Assembly: GCA_024760905.1 (NCBI GenBank) | Contig: CM045732.1 | Location: forward strand, 52,892,996 to 52,956,995 | Origin: Plotosus lineatus | Lineage: Eukaryota > Chordata > Actinopteri > Siluriformes > Plotosidae | Direction of reading: 5' to 3' | DNA: 64,000 nucleotides | Part shown: positions 1 to 10,305 of the stretch, piece after piece | How positions within the stretch are numbered: position 1 is the stretch's first letter | Layout: the number at the start of each line of letters is the position of its first letter | Program-made: the position numbers and the translations under genes | The notes under the pieces: model-generated | The model's input: the letters and a program-made list of their open reading frames with translations, nothing else | Database searches by the model: none | What the model was told of the DNA's origin: nothing

Positions 1-102
1 ATATAAATGTTTAAAAACCAAAGCAAATTGTCACAAACTCAGAAGTGCCTATCAAACTCCATGTCCCGAAACATAGCTTTGATTGTTTCATAATACCATG
101 TA

Positions 103-577
103 CAGTGATCCCTCGTTACTTCGAGCTTCAGTTTCTGCGGCTTCAGTGCATCACGGGTTTTTCAAAAATATTCATTGAAAAATTAAAAAATGCCGCAAAA
201 CAAGACCAATTATGCAAAAAACCCCACAAACAAACAAAAACACAAAAAAAACCCAACCCAAAACCCCTCAACAAAACTACTTACATTTTTATGTGAGGTG
301 TGCATCTGAGTGTGTGCATGCACATCTGTATATCTGCGTACGTCTGTATTTTTATTTTATTTACATCTTATGCATTATTTTTGAATGTTTAATTGTTATT
401 ATACGCATTTATAGCATTGAATATGTATTTATTGATATTATACTGTATACACATATACATGTACATATACGTCAGTCAGGGGGGTCGATCCTACTTCACG
501 GAAATCGGCAGTCGTGGGCGGTGGGGGGTGGGGGTGGTCCTTGGTCCCCATTAACCGCAGAAAGTGACGGATCTCAG
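103..577. mobile_element. TA-inserted MITE, copy 1 (family M)
   Basis: Non-coding element that begins CAG next to a TA and opens with a diverged form of the family end cagggatccctcgctacttc. It closes with a diverged inverse of that end and another TA. Shared internal landmarks are a stretch reading about tttacatcttatgcattattttt and a G-rich block before the right end. The same element occurs at 4661-5160, 34129-34649 and 58212-59295. CAG termini and TA targets suggest a non-autonomous Tc1/mariner-type element; superfamily is inferred. This copy is the most diverged of the four. Confidence 0.7.
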
Positions 578-1614
578 TATTTTAATATGAGTGATGAGTA
601 TACATTATTAGTTATAAGAAATGTAACATTTTTATATACTTAACTCTCATTTAAACTAACACCAAGCCCCATTGGTTTCCAGTAGCTTGAATTATCTAGA
701 ACTTTGGGACTATACAGTACTTGTCCAGTGTATTTATAAATCATACACTGTCTTTGATGCAAAATACTACTAACTCAAGAATTTGATGTTCAAAACAAGT
801 AGTTAGAAGAAATACCAATGGAATTACATCAGAATTGAATAAAACTAAAGTTACACTACAGATCTTCTGGTTCCAGTGAAATCACTGTCCTGTCACATCT
901 CGTGTATGCTTGCATTAATCTCAACTCACTCACACAGACGAACAAAACTAAGCTGTTTATCAGTGCTTTTCAAAGTTTCTACTTTCTTTCAGCTGGGACA
1001 TGATCTTTGTTTTTTTTTTTTTTAGAGGAGTGTTTCCTCATGATAGGATGGGAGGGAAAGTATGGCCAGCAATGATGTGTAATTTAGCTACAAAAAAAGG
1101 TCTCAGTAACTACCGAAACTTGAATATGTTTCAACCAGAAGACATCAAGTCTGAAAGCTACTTCACATGCAACATAAGCACAGTCTACATGAACACCCAC
1201 TCAGACAGGAGACTGAGAACATTTGAGGAACAAAAGTCTCTTTGAATGAGCTGATAAAACAGGAATTTGATACAATTTTTTTTTCAACATTTCTTATCTC
1301 TTCCAATTCCACATGTTCCAGGTGTTGCCTGGCAGGGGAAAAGGACATCTGAGGGAAGTTTGTTATAGGTGATATGATACAGCTTTTAAAGTTCCAAAAC
1401 TTATCTCAAAGAAACCTCATGTCAAGGTAAACCATTAGCGGCACTCAAACAAAACAAAAAAACCTGTACACAGGACTATTCCCAGAATATGGTGATGATG
1501 GGCAGTATGAAAGGTTTGTTGCATGAGTAAGTTCATCTGGTAGCCCAATTTTCTCCATGACTCGATTACCTGCCAATTCTGATTCACCAATAATCCTTCT
1601 CGTATCATAAAGCT
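578..1614. other. Intergenic, nothing recognised
   Basis: AT-rich sequence with short homopolymer runs. The open frames here are short, lack splice-consistent conserved blocks and match no family I know. Confidence 0.5.
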
Positions 1615-1713
1615 CCAGGGTGTACTCTGCCCTCGTCTGGAGACTGCTGGGATAAGCGCCAGCCTCCCCGCAACCCTAATTAGGATTTAGCGGTTACATA
1701 AAATGAACTGAAC
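1615..1713 (+). repeat. 3' end of a tRNA-derived SINE (family A)
   Basis: Contains the family A 3' half: tgtactctgccctcg, then gggataagcgccagcctcc, then cctaattaggatttagcggttaca. The tRNA-like head is missing. The RTE-type LINE at 1727-2992 has inserted at its 3' end. Confidence 0.75.
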
Positions 1714-1726
1714 TGATATACAGTAT

Positions 1727-2992
1727 CTTCTTCTTCTTCTTCTTTTACTTTCGGCTGCTCCCTTCAGGGGTCGCCACAGCAAATCATCCGCCTCCACCTC
1801 ACCCTGTCCTCCGCATCTTCTTTTCTGACTCCAACGACCTTCATGTCTTCCTTCACCACGTCCATAAATCTCTTCTTCGGTCTTCCTCGAGGCCTTCTGC
1901 CTGGTAGTTCCAACCTCAGCATCCTACTGCCAATATACTCACTATCCCTCCTCTGTACATGTCCAAACCATCTCAATCTAGCCTCTCTGACTTTGTCTCC
2001 AAAACATCTTACGTGGGCTGTCCCTCTGATATACTCATTTCTGATCCTATCCATCCTCGTTACTCCCAGGGAGAACCTCAACATTTTCATCTCCGCTACC
2101 TCCAGCTCTGCCTCCTGCCTTTTCCTCAGCGCCACTGTTTCTAAGCCATACAACATCGCTGGCCTCACCACCATCTTGTACACTTTTCCCTTCATTCTTG
2201 TTGACACTCTCCTATCGCACATCACACCGGATACTTTTCTCCAACCATTCCAGCCTGCCTGCACACGCTTCTTCACCTCTTTTCCACACTCTCCATTGCT
2301 CTGGATTGTTGAGCCTAAGTACTTAAAATCCTCCACCTTCGTTATCTCTGCTCCCTGTAACATCACCGTTCCTACTGGGTCCTTCTCATTCACACACATG
2401 TATTCTGATTTTCTGAGGCTAACCTTCATTCCTCTCCTTTCCAGGGCATACCTCCACCTCTCGAGATTTTCCTGCACTTGTTCTCTGCTCTCACTACAGA
2501 TCACGATGTCATCTGCAAACATCATAGTCCATGGAGATTCTTGTCTCACCTCGTCTGTCAGCCTGTCCATCACCATAGCAAACAAGAAGGGCGTCAGAGC
2601 TGACCCTTGATGCAGTCCCACCTCCACCTTGAATTAAATCGGTCACACCGACAGCACACCTCACCACTGTCTTACATCTCTCATACATGTCCTGCACCAC
2701 TCTAACATACTTCTCTGCCACTCCAGACTTCCTCATGCAATACCACAATTCTTCTCTTGGCACCCTGTCATATGCTTTTTCCAGATCCACAAAGGCACAA
2801 TGTAGCTCCCTCTGACCTTCTCTGTACTTCTCTATTAACATCCTCAAGGCAAACATTGCATCTGTGGTGCTCTTTCTTGGCATGAAACCAAACTGTTGTT
2901 CACAAATGCTCACCTCTGCCCTTAGTCTAGCTTCCACTATTCTTTCCCATAACTTCATCGTATGGCTCATCAACTTTATCCCTCTGTAGTTG
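1727..2992 (-). mobile_element. 5'-truncated RTE-type LINE with 19-base target duplication
   Basis: Minus-strand non-LTR retrotransposon. It ends at the left in a (GAA)n tail, seen on the + strand as ttcttcttcttc, after the 3' sequence ctttcggctgctcccttcag. It is cut at the right, so only the reverse transcriptase palm onward remains. The 19-mer ctgaactgatatacagtat lies on both sides (1708-1726 and 2993-3011), the signature of target-primed reverse transcription. RTE assignment rests on recall of the C-terminal region (RWFGHVQRRD, GRPKKRFMDVVKEDM). Confidence 0.85.
1764..2990 (-). pseudogene. Reverse transcriptase ORF of the RTE-type LINE, frameshifted
   Basis: Read on the minus strand, the upstream frame holds [36 protein letters not shown] and the palm motif [18 protein letters not shown] frameshift near 2600-2630 passes the reading to the frame with [14 protein letters not shown] and the catalytic FADDIVI box. 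The C-terminal thumb-like region follows, ending ...RMICCGDP and a stop. Two frames for one domain and loss of the endonuclease half mean it cannot encode a working enzyme. The + strand frame at 1843-2610 is its antisense shadow. Confidence 0.85.
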
Positions 2993-3007
2993 CTGAACTG
3001 ATATACA

Positions 3008-3008
<1 letters not shown>

Positions 3009-3084
<76 letters not shown>

Positions 3085-3098
3085 GATATAGATATAGA
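3009..3098. repeat. (TA)n microsatellite
   Basis: Near-perfect TA repeat of about 90 bases that starts inside the right-hand target duplication of the RTE insertion. Frames reading IYIYIY across it are artefacts. Confidence 0.95.
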
Positions 3099-3304
3099 TC
3101 TGTATACAAGAGCTGTATTCGCAGTCTTCCACAAGTGCCCTCAATAAATCCAAGTCCCTGCAGACACAAAATCTGGATGCTGCAAACCATGCACACAGAG
3201 ACTTGATGAAATTTGCATTATGTGCACTATTGAATACATTTGTCCTTGATTAGATTTAGAACATTTAGCACACGTCTTAACTGACCTACATTTTTATCTT
3301 ATTT

Positions 3305-3416
3305 GTGCAGCTGAACAGTTGAGGGTACCATTCTTGCTCAAAATCTTAATAGTCACAGTTTAGTGGTATGGTACATGAACCCCCGGCCTTAACCACTGAG
3401 CCATTACTGCCACCTT
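3305..3416 (-). repeat. tRNA-SINE-like fragment
   Basis: On the minus strand the text tggctcagtggttaaggccggggg resembles an A-box-containing SINE head, followed by a degraded body ending in a tgctcaa-type block. Short and diverged. Confidence 0.45.
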
Positions 3417-3419
3417 ATA

Positions 3420-4600
3420 CTTAGTCTTCTATCAGAACACACTCAGTACTCTTCCGCTCACAATTGACTTACAGGAGTAAGCCTGTAGGTAATAAGAAGA
3501 TGCCAACACACAGGAGCCCAACGGTTAACATAGGGACAAATATATTTCAAAAGGTCCGACATGTGATGAAATCATTACACAACAAAAAGACAATGCATTG
3601 AGTTAACTATGTTAGAAATTACCATTCTATTTTCCACTGATTGGACTGAAAAAAAGTCCTATTTCATTACACTTGGACAGTTACAACTTAAACTTTGCCT
3701 GAAAATCAGTTACACATGGCACAGACCCTATCAAAGTTCCCTCCCTGTTCAGTTACTTCAACAGATACTTAGGACCAAAAAAACACACAGAATCTCACTT
3801 TGAAGGAGGTGCAAAGTAACTATTGGGAGTCTGATGAAATGCTGTTGGAATTTTAATGATGTCACTCTAATTTGTGCACTGAGGTCTCTATTTCTGGTTT
3901 TGGCCAGAGAAAACTGGCCAGACAAGTTGGAAGAAAATTGTGGTGTTTTTACAATGAGGGCGTATCAAATGCCTAAAACCACCAAGGTTAAGTCAACCAG
4001 CCGAGTGGCAGTCCTGCTATATGTTTAAGGGTGCTGTCATGCTTCTTGGATTCATACGTAATAGCTTTAATTAAATGTTTTTTTCTTAGTTTCACAACTG
4101 CTACACCAGCCTAAATAAGCTTTTAAGGCATTTGAACACAACAAATACAACGCAAAAGAGAAAATGTTGGGACACAAAAAAGAAGCACCAATGCCTAAGT
4201 TTCGTAAGATATTTTGTCTGATCAAATCCATTTTATTTGTTCATATACACCCATTCCTCTGATTCAGACGTCAAATGGAGAATTTATGGCTGGGTATGAT
4301 GTAAAACTATTCAACAATGATGTGCTTTACATGTGCTTTACATGTGCTTAGATGCTTACATTGGCAGGGAACATGACTTCTGTGTTCTGCCTAAATTATG
4401 CTGCTGATGAGTATAATGATAATGGGTAGCACAAAAAAAAGATTCACTTAAAGAGACTGATATCCAAAAAATATAGGCTGACACACCACAGCTCAGACTG
4501 GCACAAAATAACAAACAAAATCTAACTTCGGCAGGCAGACAAAAATTCACAGAGCAAAACACGTAAGATGACTCATTTTATATATAATATATATAGTATA
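3420..4600. other. Intergenic, nothing recognised
   Basis: Unique-looking AT-rich sequence; frames at 3609-3803 and 3834-4028 have no recognisable domain or splice context. Confidence 0.45.
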
Positions 4601-4613
4601 AATAAATAAATAA

Positions 4614-4658
<45 letters not shown>
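4601..4658. repeat. AATA/(TA)n microsatellite
   Basis: A short run of aaat/aata units changes into a TA repeat that abuts the left end of the MITE at 4661. Confidence 0.9.
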
Positions 4659-4660
<2 letters not shown>

Positions 4661-4663
<3 letters not shown>

Positions 4664-5160
4664 GGATCCCTCGCTACTTCGCGCTTCAATTCATGCGGCT
4701 TCAGTGAAATTGCGTTTTTTTTTTTTTCATAAATCAATATTCATCGAATTAAAAAATAAGGAAATTAAGGAAGAATAGGGGAAAACATTAATAAAATGCT
4801 GCAAAAACAAGACCATTTATGCAAAAATAAAACCCTAAACAAACACAAAACCGCCCATCAAAATTAGGTACATTTTTGTGAGCTGCGCATCTGAGTGCAT
4901 GCACGAGCATCTGGGGTGCATGCGCGTGCATCTGTATGTGTGTGTATTTATATTTTATTTACATCTTATGCATTATTTTTTAATGTTTAACTGTTATTAT
5001 AAGCATTTATAGCATTGAATATGTATTTATTGATATTATATACACATAAACATGTACGTATAAATCAGCAGGGGGGTTGGGGGGTGATCCTACTTCGCGG
5101 AATTCGGTGGTCGCTGGGGGATCTCGGTCCCAATTAACCGTGGCAAGTGAGGGATCCCTG
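4661..5160. mobile_element. TA-inserted MITE, copy 2 (family M)
   Basis: Left end cagggatccctcgctacttc, right end agtgagggatccctg, so the terminal 12-14 bases are perfect inverted repeats. About 500 bases, no coding capacity. This intact copy, with the one at 34129, shows the family layout, including the uninterrupted gtatgtgtgtgtatttatat block that is split by a nested insertion in the copy at 58212. Confidence 0.85.
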
Positions 5161-5168
5161 TGTGTATA

Positions 5169-5199
<31 letters not shown>

Positions 5200-5336
5200 G
5201 CAATAAAAATTAATATCAAAAACAGCTAGAAAAAGACAGTGAAATAAAAAAATGAGTGTTCACCTTTCCTGATTTTGATTCAGACCATAGTCAGAAAATG
5301 CAAGAGAGACTTATTTACTGTATTTGTATCCTCCCT

Positions 5337-5505
5337 AAAGGAGCGGTACTATTTTTATAGCACCAGCTTGAAGAATACCTACACACACACAGGGAGAACA
5401 TGCAAACTCCACACAGAAAACGCCCTTGACAAGCCCGGGACATGAACGCAGGACCTTCTTGCTGTGAGGTGGATCTGATATCCACTACACTACCATGCTG
5501 CCATA
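5337..5505 (-). repeat. tRNA-derived SINE family C, partial
   Basis: On the minus strand: gcatggtagtgtagtggata head, then cctcacagcaagaaggtcct, then gtgtggagtttgcatgttct. This is the widespread fish repeat in which a tRNA-like head is followed by a block encoding nothing. Copies recur at about a dozen places in the window. Confidence 0.75.
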
Positions 5506-5967
5506 TTTTAACAACATAATGAAAAACCACATTACAGGGTATGGCCAGGGTGCTGGTGCAAGTCTGGCCTGTATCAGTGAAAAATGTGTGGCAAATTTAG
5601 AACCAAAAATGCACCAATGGCAACCCTGTACTGTTGTACACCTTAAGAACTGTTTATAGGAAGAATGGGAAAATAGAAAAACTGAAATTTGACACCAATT
5701 TATGATGTTAAATGTGTTTACTTTGAAAAACAACAACAAAGAAACAATAAAATCCATAAGGCATCATTAAATCATGTGTTGTATTGTTTTGAGTGCTTTA
5801 CAGGAGAGATATTATTTATAAAACTTTTTGAAATTTTCATTTCAACATTCTATCCCAACTTTTGTTATTTGATGTTGTTTATGGTTTGTTCTACAAATAT
5901 GGAAGTTTAATCATACAGAAAGATACAGTTTTTAAAAATTTTGACATACATTGGCATCTCACAAGTA

Positions 5968-6299
5968 GTAGTGGTGGCCTGGTGGTAAGGTGCTGGGCCA
6001 CCGATCCCAAGGTTGGGGGTTCAAGCTACACTCTCAATGGGTTGTCACTGTCCCCCAGTGCAGCTAACTGGATTATCAAAGGCCGGCCACGTCTCTCACT
6101 GTCTATGGTGTGAGGTTCATGTAAAAGAACCATTGCTGACTTTTGACAAAAGTAGGTTACATAGCATGTTTCTGTCCTGCAATGGCCTGGTGAGCTGTCC
6201 AGGGTGAACTCTACCTTTGCCCAGAGTCAGCTGAAATGGGCGCCAGCCTCCCTGTGACCCTAATTCGGATTAAACAGTTACAGAAAATAAATGAATGAA
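5968..6299 (+). mobile_element. tRNA-derived SINE family A, full length, plain tail
   Basis: Head gtggtggcctggtggtaagg with B-box-like ggttgggggttcaagctac, body tgcagctaactggattatca and gtctctcactgtctatggtg. The tail is cctaattcggattaaacagt followed by aatgaatga-type repeats. About 330 bases. The tRNA-like A and B boxes imply RNA polymerase III transcription (family knowledge). Confidence 0.85.
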
Positions 6300-6496
6300 C
6301 GGCACCTCACAGGAGGAGTTTAATTTGTTCCGGAATCTACGTCATAGAGTGAAATGCTGTATTTTCCCGTAGGAATGGACCAAAATATGCCTAAGATAAA
6401 ACATTTATACGTTTGTTTAACAAAAGTCAACTCAAACAAAAATTATGAACAAAATGCATAAAATGAAAAATAAAATACGCTTTACCTTGAATATGC

Positions 6497-6720
6497 AATG
6501 AGTCTGGCTTTGGGGCCCAAAGGTCACTGGTTTGAGTCCTGAACCAGCATGAAAATGCGTGGCAGTGGTGGGCGTGAGTTGCACCTTTTCTTCCTTCACT
6601 TTCATGGCTGAAGTTCCCCTAATCCCCAATGTGTGTGACAGGCCACTGCCCCGAGTGTGTGGGCTCACTCTTTACCTGTGTGCCTACTTTGGATGAGTTA
6701 AATGTAGATGCAAAATTTTT
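6497..6720 (+). repeat. tRNA-SINE-like repeat (type D)
   Basis: Contains a B-box-like ggtcactggtttgagtcctg and later ccactgccccgagtgtgtgg and gtgtgcctactttggatgag. A related partial copy (gtgtgctcactttggaaagg) lies near 35770-35870. Probably a separate tRNA-derived SINE; not named. Confidence 0.5.
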
Positions 6721-8470
6721 CTTTGTGAAATTAATACAGTAGATCAAAATAAAATTAATTAATTAATTAATTAAATAAGTGACATGAGCAGAAGGAGGGG
6801 GAGGAAGGGTTTTGTTTTTGGAAGGAGAATCCCCTTCCATGAGAATGTCTGGTTTTCTAGGCTGGGCCACAATTGTTCTGGCATCACTAGCATATGGTAG
6901 CATAGCATGTCAATAATCTCTTTCTTCAATTCGACAGTAATTTTATTTTTGTGTTCCTTAATATACTTTTTGTCACCATGGCAACACAGTTTTCAATGTA
7001 GTTTTCACCAAGAATCTCAGAGTTAACAATACAACTGCAAGAGATGCTTAGGCGACAAGATGTTATTTGACTTGTTCAGCACTCCACAACCGCTGAGATG
7101 ATGACGCAATGCTGCTTGTTCACGTGAACGAATGATTCTTTGTTTTGCTTACTCAGGGCATCCTCGTGTAATTAGATATTCCTCATCTTTTAGTGTCGGA
7201 AATACTCATAAGCGTTCCTTGTATAAAGGGACACTCATCTTGCAAGGTGCCACTCTATTCAAAAATATTTAAAATAACTGTTTATCTTGAGCCACAAGAA
7301 ATAAGTCTTAATCTTCTCTATTGTGAGAGAAATTAATGTCTTTTTTGCTTTTTTGTGATTTCCCTCATAGTCGTTCTCATTAGAGGGAACGGGAGAGATC
7401 ATACTTGCTACATCACTTTAATGGACATCTGAAAATTTTCAATCTGCTCATCTTGGTTCACATGCATTTCTTTTCTATTTCACATTAATCATGTATTCCT
7501 TGTCAGACGAGTAGAAAGTTACAAAACATGCACATTTATGCAATAATTTGGAACAGACTCCACCAAGCAAATATGACCACTGCTTGTACAGTTGTGATTC
7601 TTTGGGAGTTGGTTTCATTTCCAAACTTGTGTTCCTCATTCTGTACTTGTCAGTTGAAATCCGTTAATGTCCAGTAGACCCGACTTGCAGCCAGACCACT
7701 ACCTGACATGCAGAGGGTGAACTGGAGGTGTGCTAGATGTTGGCCACATGCTCAGCGTATAGTTACTGACAAGGAACAAATGGAAAATGATGAAATATAA
7801 ATGTGCAAAGGGATTCACGGGACAAAACCGATTACTTCAGGATAAGTACAGTATGACTACTATACATGTTACAAGTCCTAACTGTGTCCAAAATGGACAG
7901 CAATGTGCACCCTAGAGTATTGTGAGTGCCAGAGATGTCAAGGAGATGACTTTAACAACCAGATAATTTTCTTTCGCAAAGTTTTTATCAGTGTCTCCAG
8001 AAAGGCATGACGGTTCTCCAGCAATAGAGATTACTTTCTCAACCAGATAATTTTATTTCCTGATGTGTGTATTAATTAGTCAGATTTCCGGTGACACTAA
8101 CTGGCAAGCTGTGACTAGTATAAGAAGTTTTGATCACTGAAAATCCCGTAGGTAAAAAAATTATTTGCTGGATCTGCTGGAGGACAGACGGAGCATGCTG
8201 TTTTTCTACGTTTTTGTAATGAGTCCTTATTTGTAGAACGGAGAGGCTGATTTTTACAAGCCACATGATTACTGGTTGATATAAAAGCAAACACAGACTG
8301 CAGTCTATTACTTGGGTATTTCCATTTTAGTGCTTAAATGAAAGTGATATACAGTACTGCCTTTTGTATACAGTACTTTAGATGCAGTAAGAAATCCTGT
8401 AGTGTACAAACATGAACTGCATTGCTCAGAATAAATTATAGTATTATCAAGAGGTATTGTATTTGCAATA
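6721..8470. other. Intergenic, nothing recognised
   Basis: Apart from a short (TTAA)n run near 6755-6774 this stretch holds no repeat, motif or credible exon that I can identify. Confidence 0.45.
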
Positions 8471-8472
8471 TG

Positions 8473-8475
<3 letters not shown>

Positions 8476-8523
<48 letters not shown>
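8476..8523. repeat. (AT)n microsatellite
   Basis: Dinucleotide repeat of about 48 bases followed by a T run. Confidence 0.95.
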
Positions 8524-8538
<15 letters not shown>

Positions 8539-8539
8539 A

Positions 8540-9148
8540 ATTTTACTAAGCATCTGGCTTTTTTTAGGTCTCTAAACTTAAAGCTGGCACTGGTTCGCAA
8601 TTCTGAAGAATGTAAAGTCAGATAACTATAAGACCCGGCTGCCGCCAGCAGATGTCCAAATTCCACATTCCAATGCTGCCACTGAAAAAAAAAAAAAAAT
8701 CAAAGCTTCCAGTGGACTTCTCAGTGTATCTAAATAAGGATGTGGTAAATAGCATGCTTTGGAAAGTGGAAGGGAGCATTCTGAAGTTCTTAGGGACAAT
8801 CTTATGCTATTAATCACCACACAAATGAAAATAAAACGATGGCTTCATAGAAATCATCGATAGAAATCTATCAAGGAATTTCTCATGGAATCACATTTAA
8901 TCTCCAGACATGTGTTTCATGCAGATTTCAAAGTGCACCCTCAAACTAATGATGAGGAAGAAGAGCGAGGAGCTCACAGTCAGTTTAAAAGCACAACAGG
9001 ATGAAAAAGCAAGAAAAACAGTTATACCAAGTAGACATGAACAGCATCTAAAACTTCATTTTTCATGTTACATAATGTCTTCATTATGTTTATACATGTT
9101 AGAATTGTACTGACAATTATTCAATATGTATGCAATGGCAGACATGAT
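8540..9148. other. Intergenic, nothing recognised
   Basis: No credible exon or recognised repeat. An A run lies near 8683-8699. Confidence 0.4.
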
Positions 9149-9162
9149 TTATAAGTGGGGGG

Positions 9163-9466
9163 CTTTTTTTTTTTTTTTTGCCTTTTTTTATACCGCGTGG
9201 CTCATCAGGCCAATGCTTATCCCCGGTTTCTCTAGCGTGAAGCGACTAGGAGTACAACTCCTCCTGGATGGGACGCTAGTCCATCGCAGGTTACCCTCCC
9301 AGTATATATTTACTGGTGCCCATTTATACTGCTGGGTGAACAGAGGCACACTTGTGGTTAAGACTTTGCCCAGGGGTCTTAGCACAGTTGAAGTCTAACT
9401 GGGATTTGAACACACAACCTCCCGATCATGAGCCCAGCACCCTAACCACTACACCACCAGCCCCAC
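9163..9466 (-). mobile_element. tRNA-derived SINE family B with perfect 14-base target duplication
   Basis: Minus-strand SINE. Head ggtggtgtagtggttagggt, then ctcatgatcgggaggttgtg and a gttcaaatcccagttagac B-box region; its tail block is gaaaccggggataagcattg and gcctgatgagcc followed by A-rich sequence (T run 9165-9180 on +). The 14-mer ttataagtgggggg flanks it at 9149-9162 and 9467-9480. Perfect duplicates suggest a fairly recent insertion. Related copies lie at 22170-22470 and 46688-47006. Confidence 0.88.
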
Positions 9467-9548
9467 TTATAAGTGGGGGGAGGGGGGTTCTTATTGTGGA
9501 GAATAACAGAACAAGAATAAATGAACACATTAAGGTACGGTTATGTGG

Positions 9549-9875
9549 GCAGCATGGTGGCGCATTGGTTAGCATGTTCGCTTTTTTGCTAGAAGGTCCT
9601 GAATTTGATTACTGGGCCCCACAATGGCTTCTCTGCGTGAAGTCTGTATGCTTACGTAGGTTTCTTTTGGGTACTCTAGTTTCCTCCTACAGTTCTAAGA
9701 CCTGCACATTAGGCCTATAGTTGTTCCAAACTGTCCCTGTGTGACTCTGAGTGTGAATAGTTATGTGTATTGGCCTTCCAATTAAGCGGAAATCTGTTCA
9801 GGGTGTACCCTGCCTTCACACAGATTTGACTTAGAAAGAGTCCAACCCAAGTAGGATTCAGCATTTCGGGAATTA
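9549..9875 (+). repeat. tRNA-derived SINE family C copy
   Basis: Head gcagcatggtggcgcattgg and ttagcatgttcgc, then gaaggtcctgaatttgatta, ctgcgtgaagtctgtatgct, and the tail gtgtaccctgccttcacaca. Diverged; the 122-codon frame overlapping it is not a gene. Confidence 0.7.
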
Positions 9876-10254
9876 ATCATGAATAATTCAGTTTCTTCTC
9901 CTTTTTTTTTTTGGGGGGGGGGGGGGGCAATCACTAAAGAAATCAAATAGTGACCAATTTACTGTTGCTTTGATTCATGACTTCAGCATAATTTAAGTTG
10001 TCTAGCTGGAAAAAGACAAAGAATTAGGTAAGTCTCACAAAAAAATCAACAAAATCAAAAGAAGTCATCTTGGATAAAGTTTCATTGGATAGAGATCACG
10101 ACAAACTGGTTGTTGCTGAAGAGACGCTTCCTAATCCATACAGCACTGCTGATCAATAAATAAATAAATAAAATGTAAAAGTTGGCCGAAGCAACTGAAT
10201 GTGAACTTTCCAGATACTGCATTTATTTGATACACTACCCCGGACGTTGCAGAC

Positions 10255-10305
<51 letters not shown>

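Noticed and set aside
1843..2610. 255-codon + strand open frame
   Set aside because: Antisense of the RTE reverse transcriptase; the minus strand carries the recognisable catalytic motifs.
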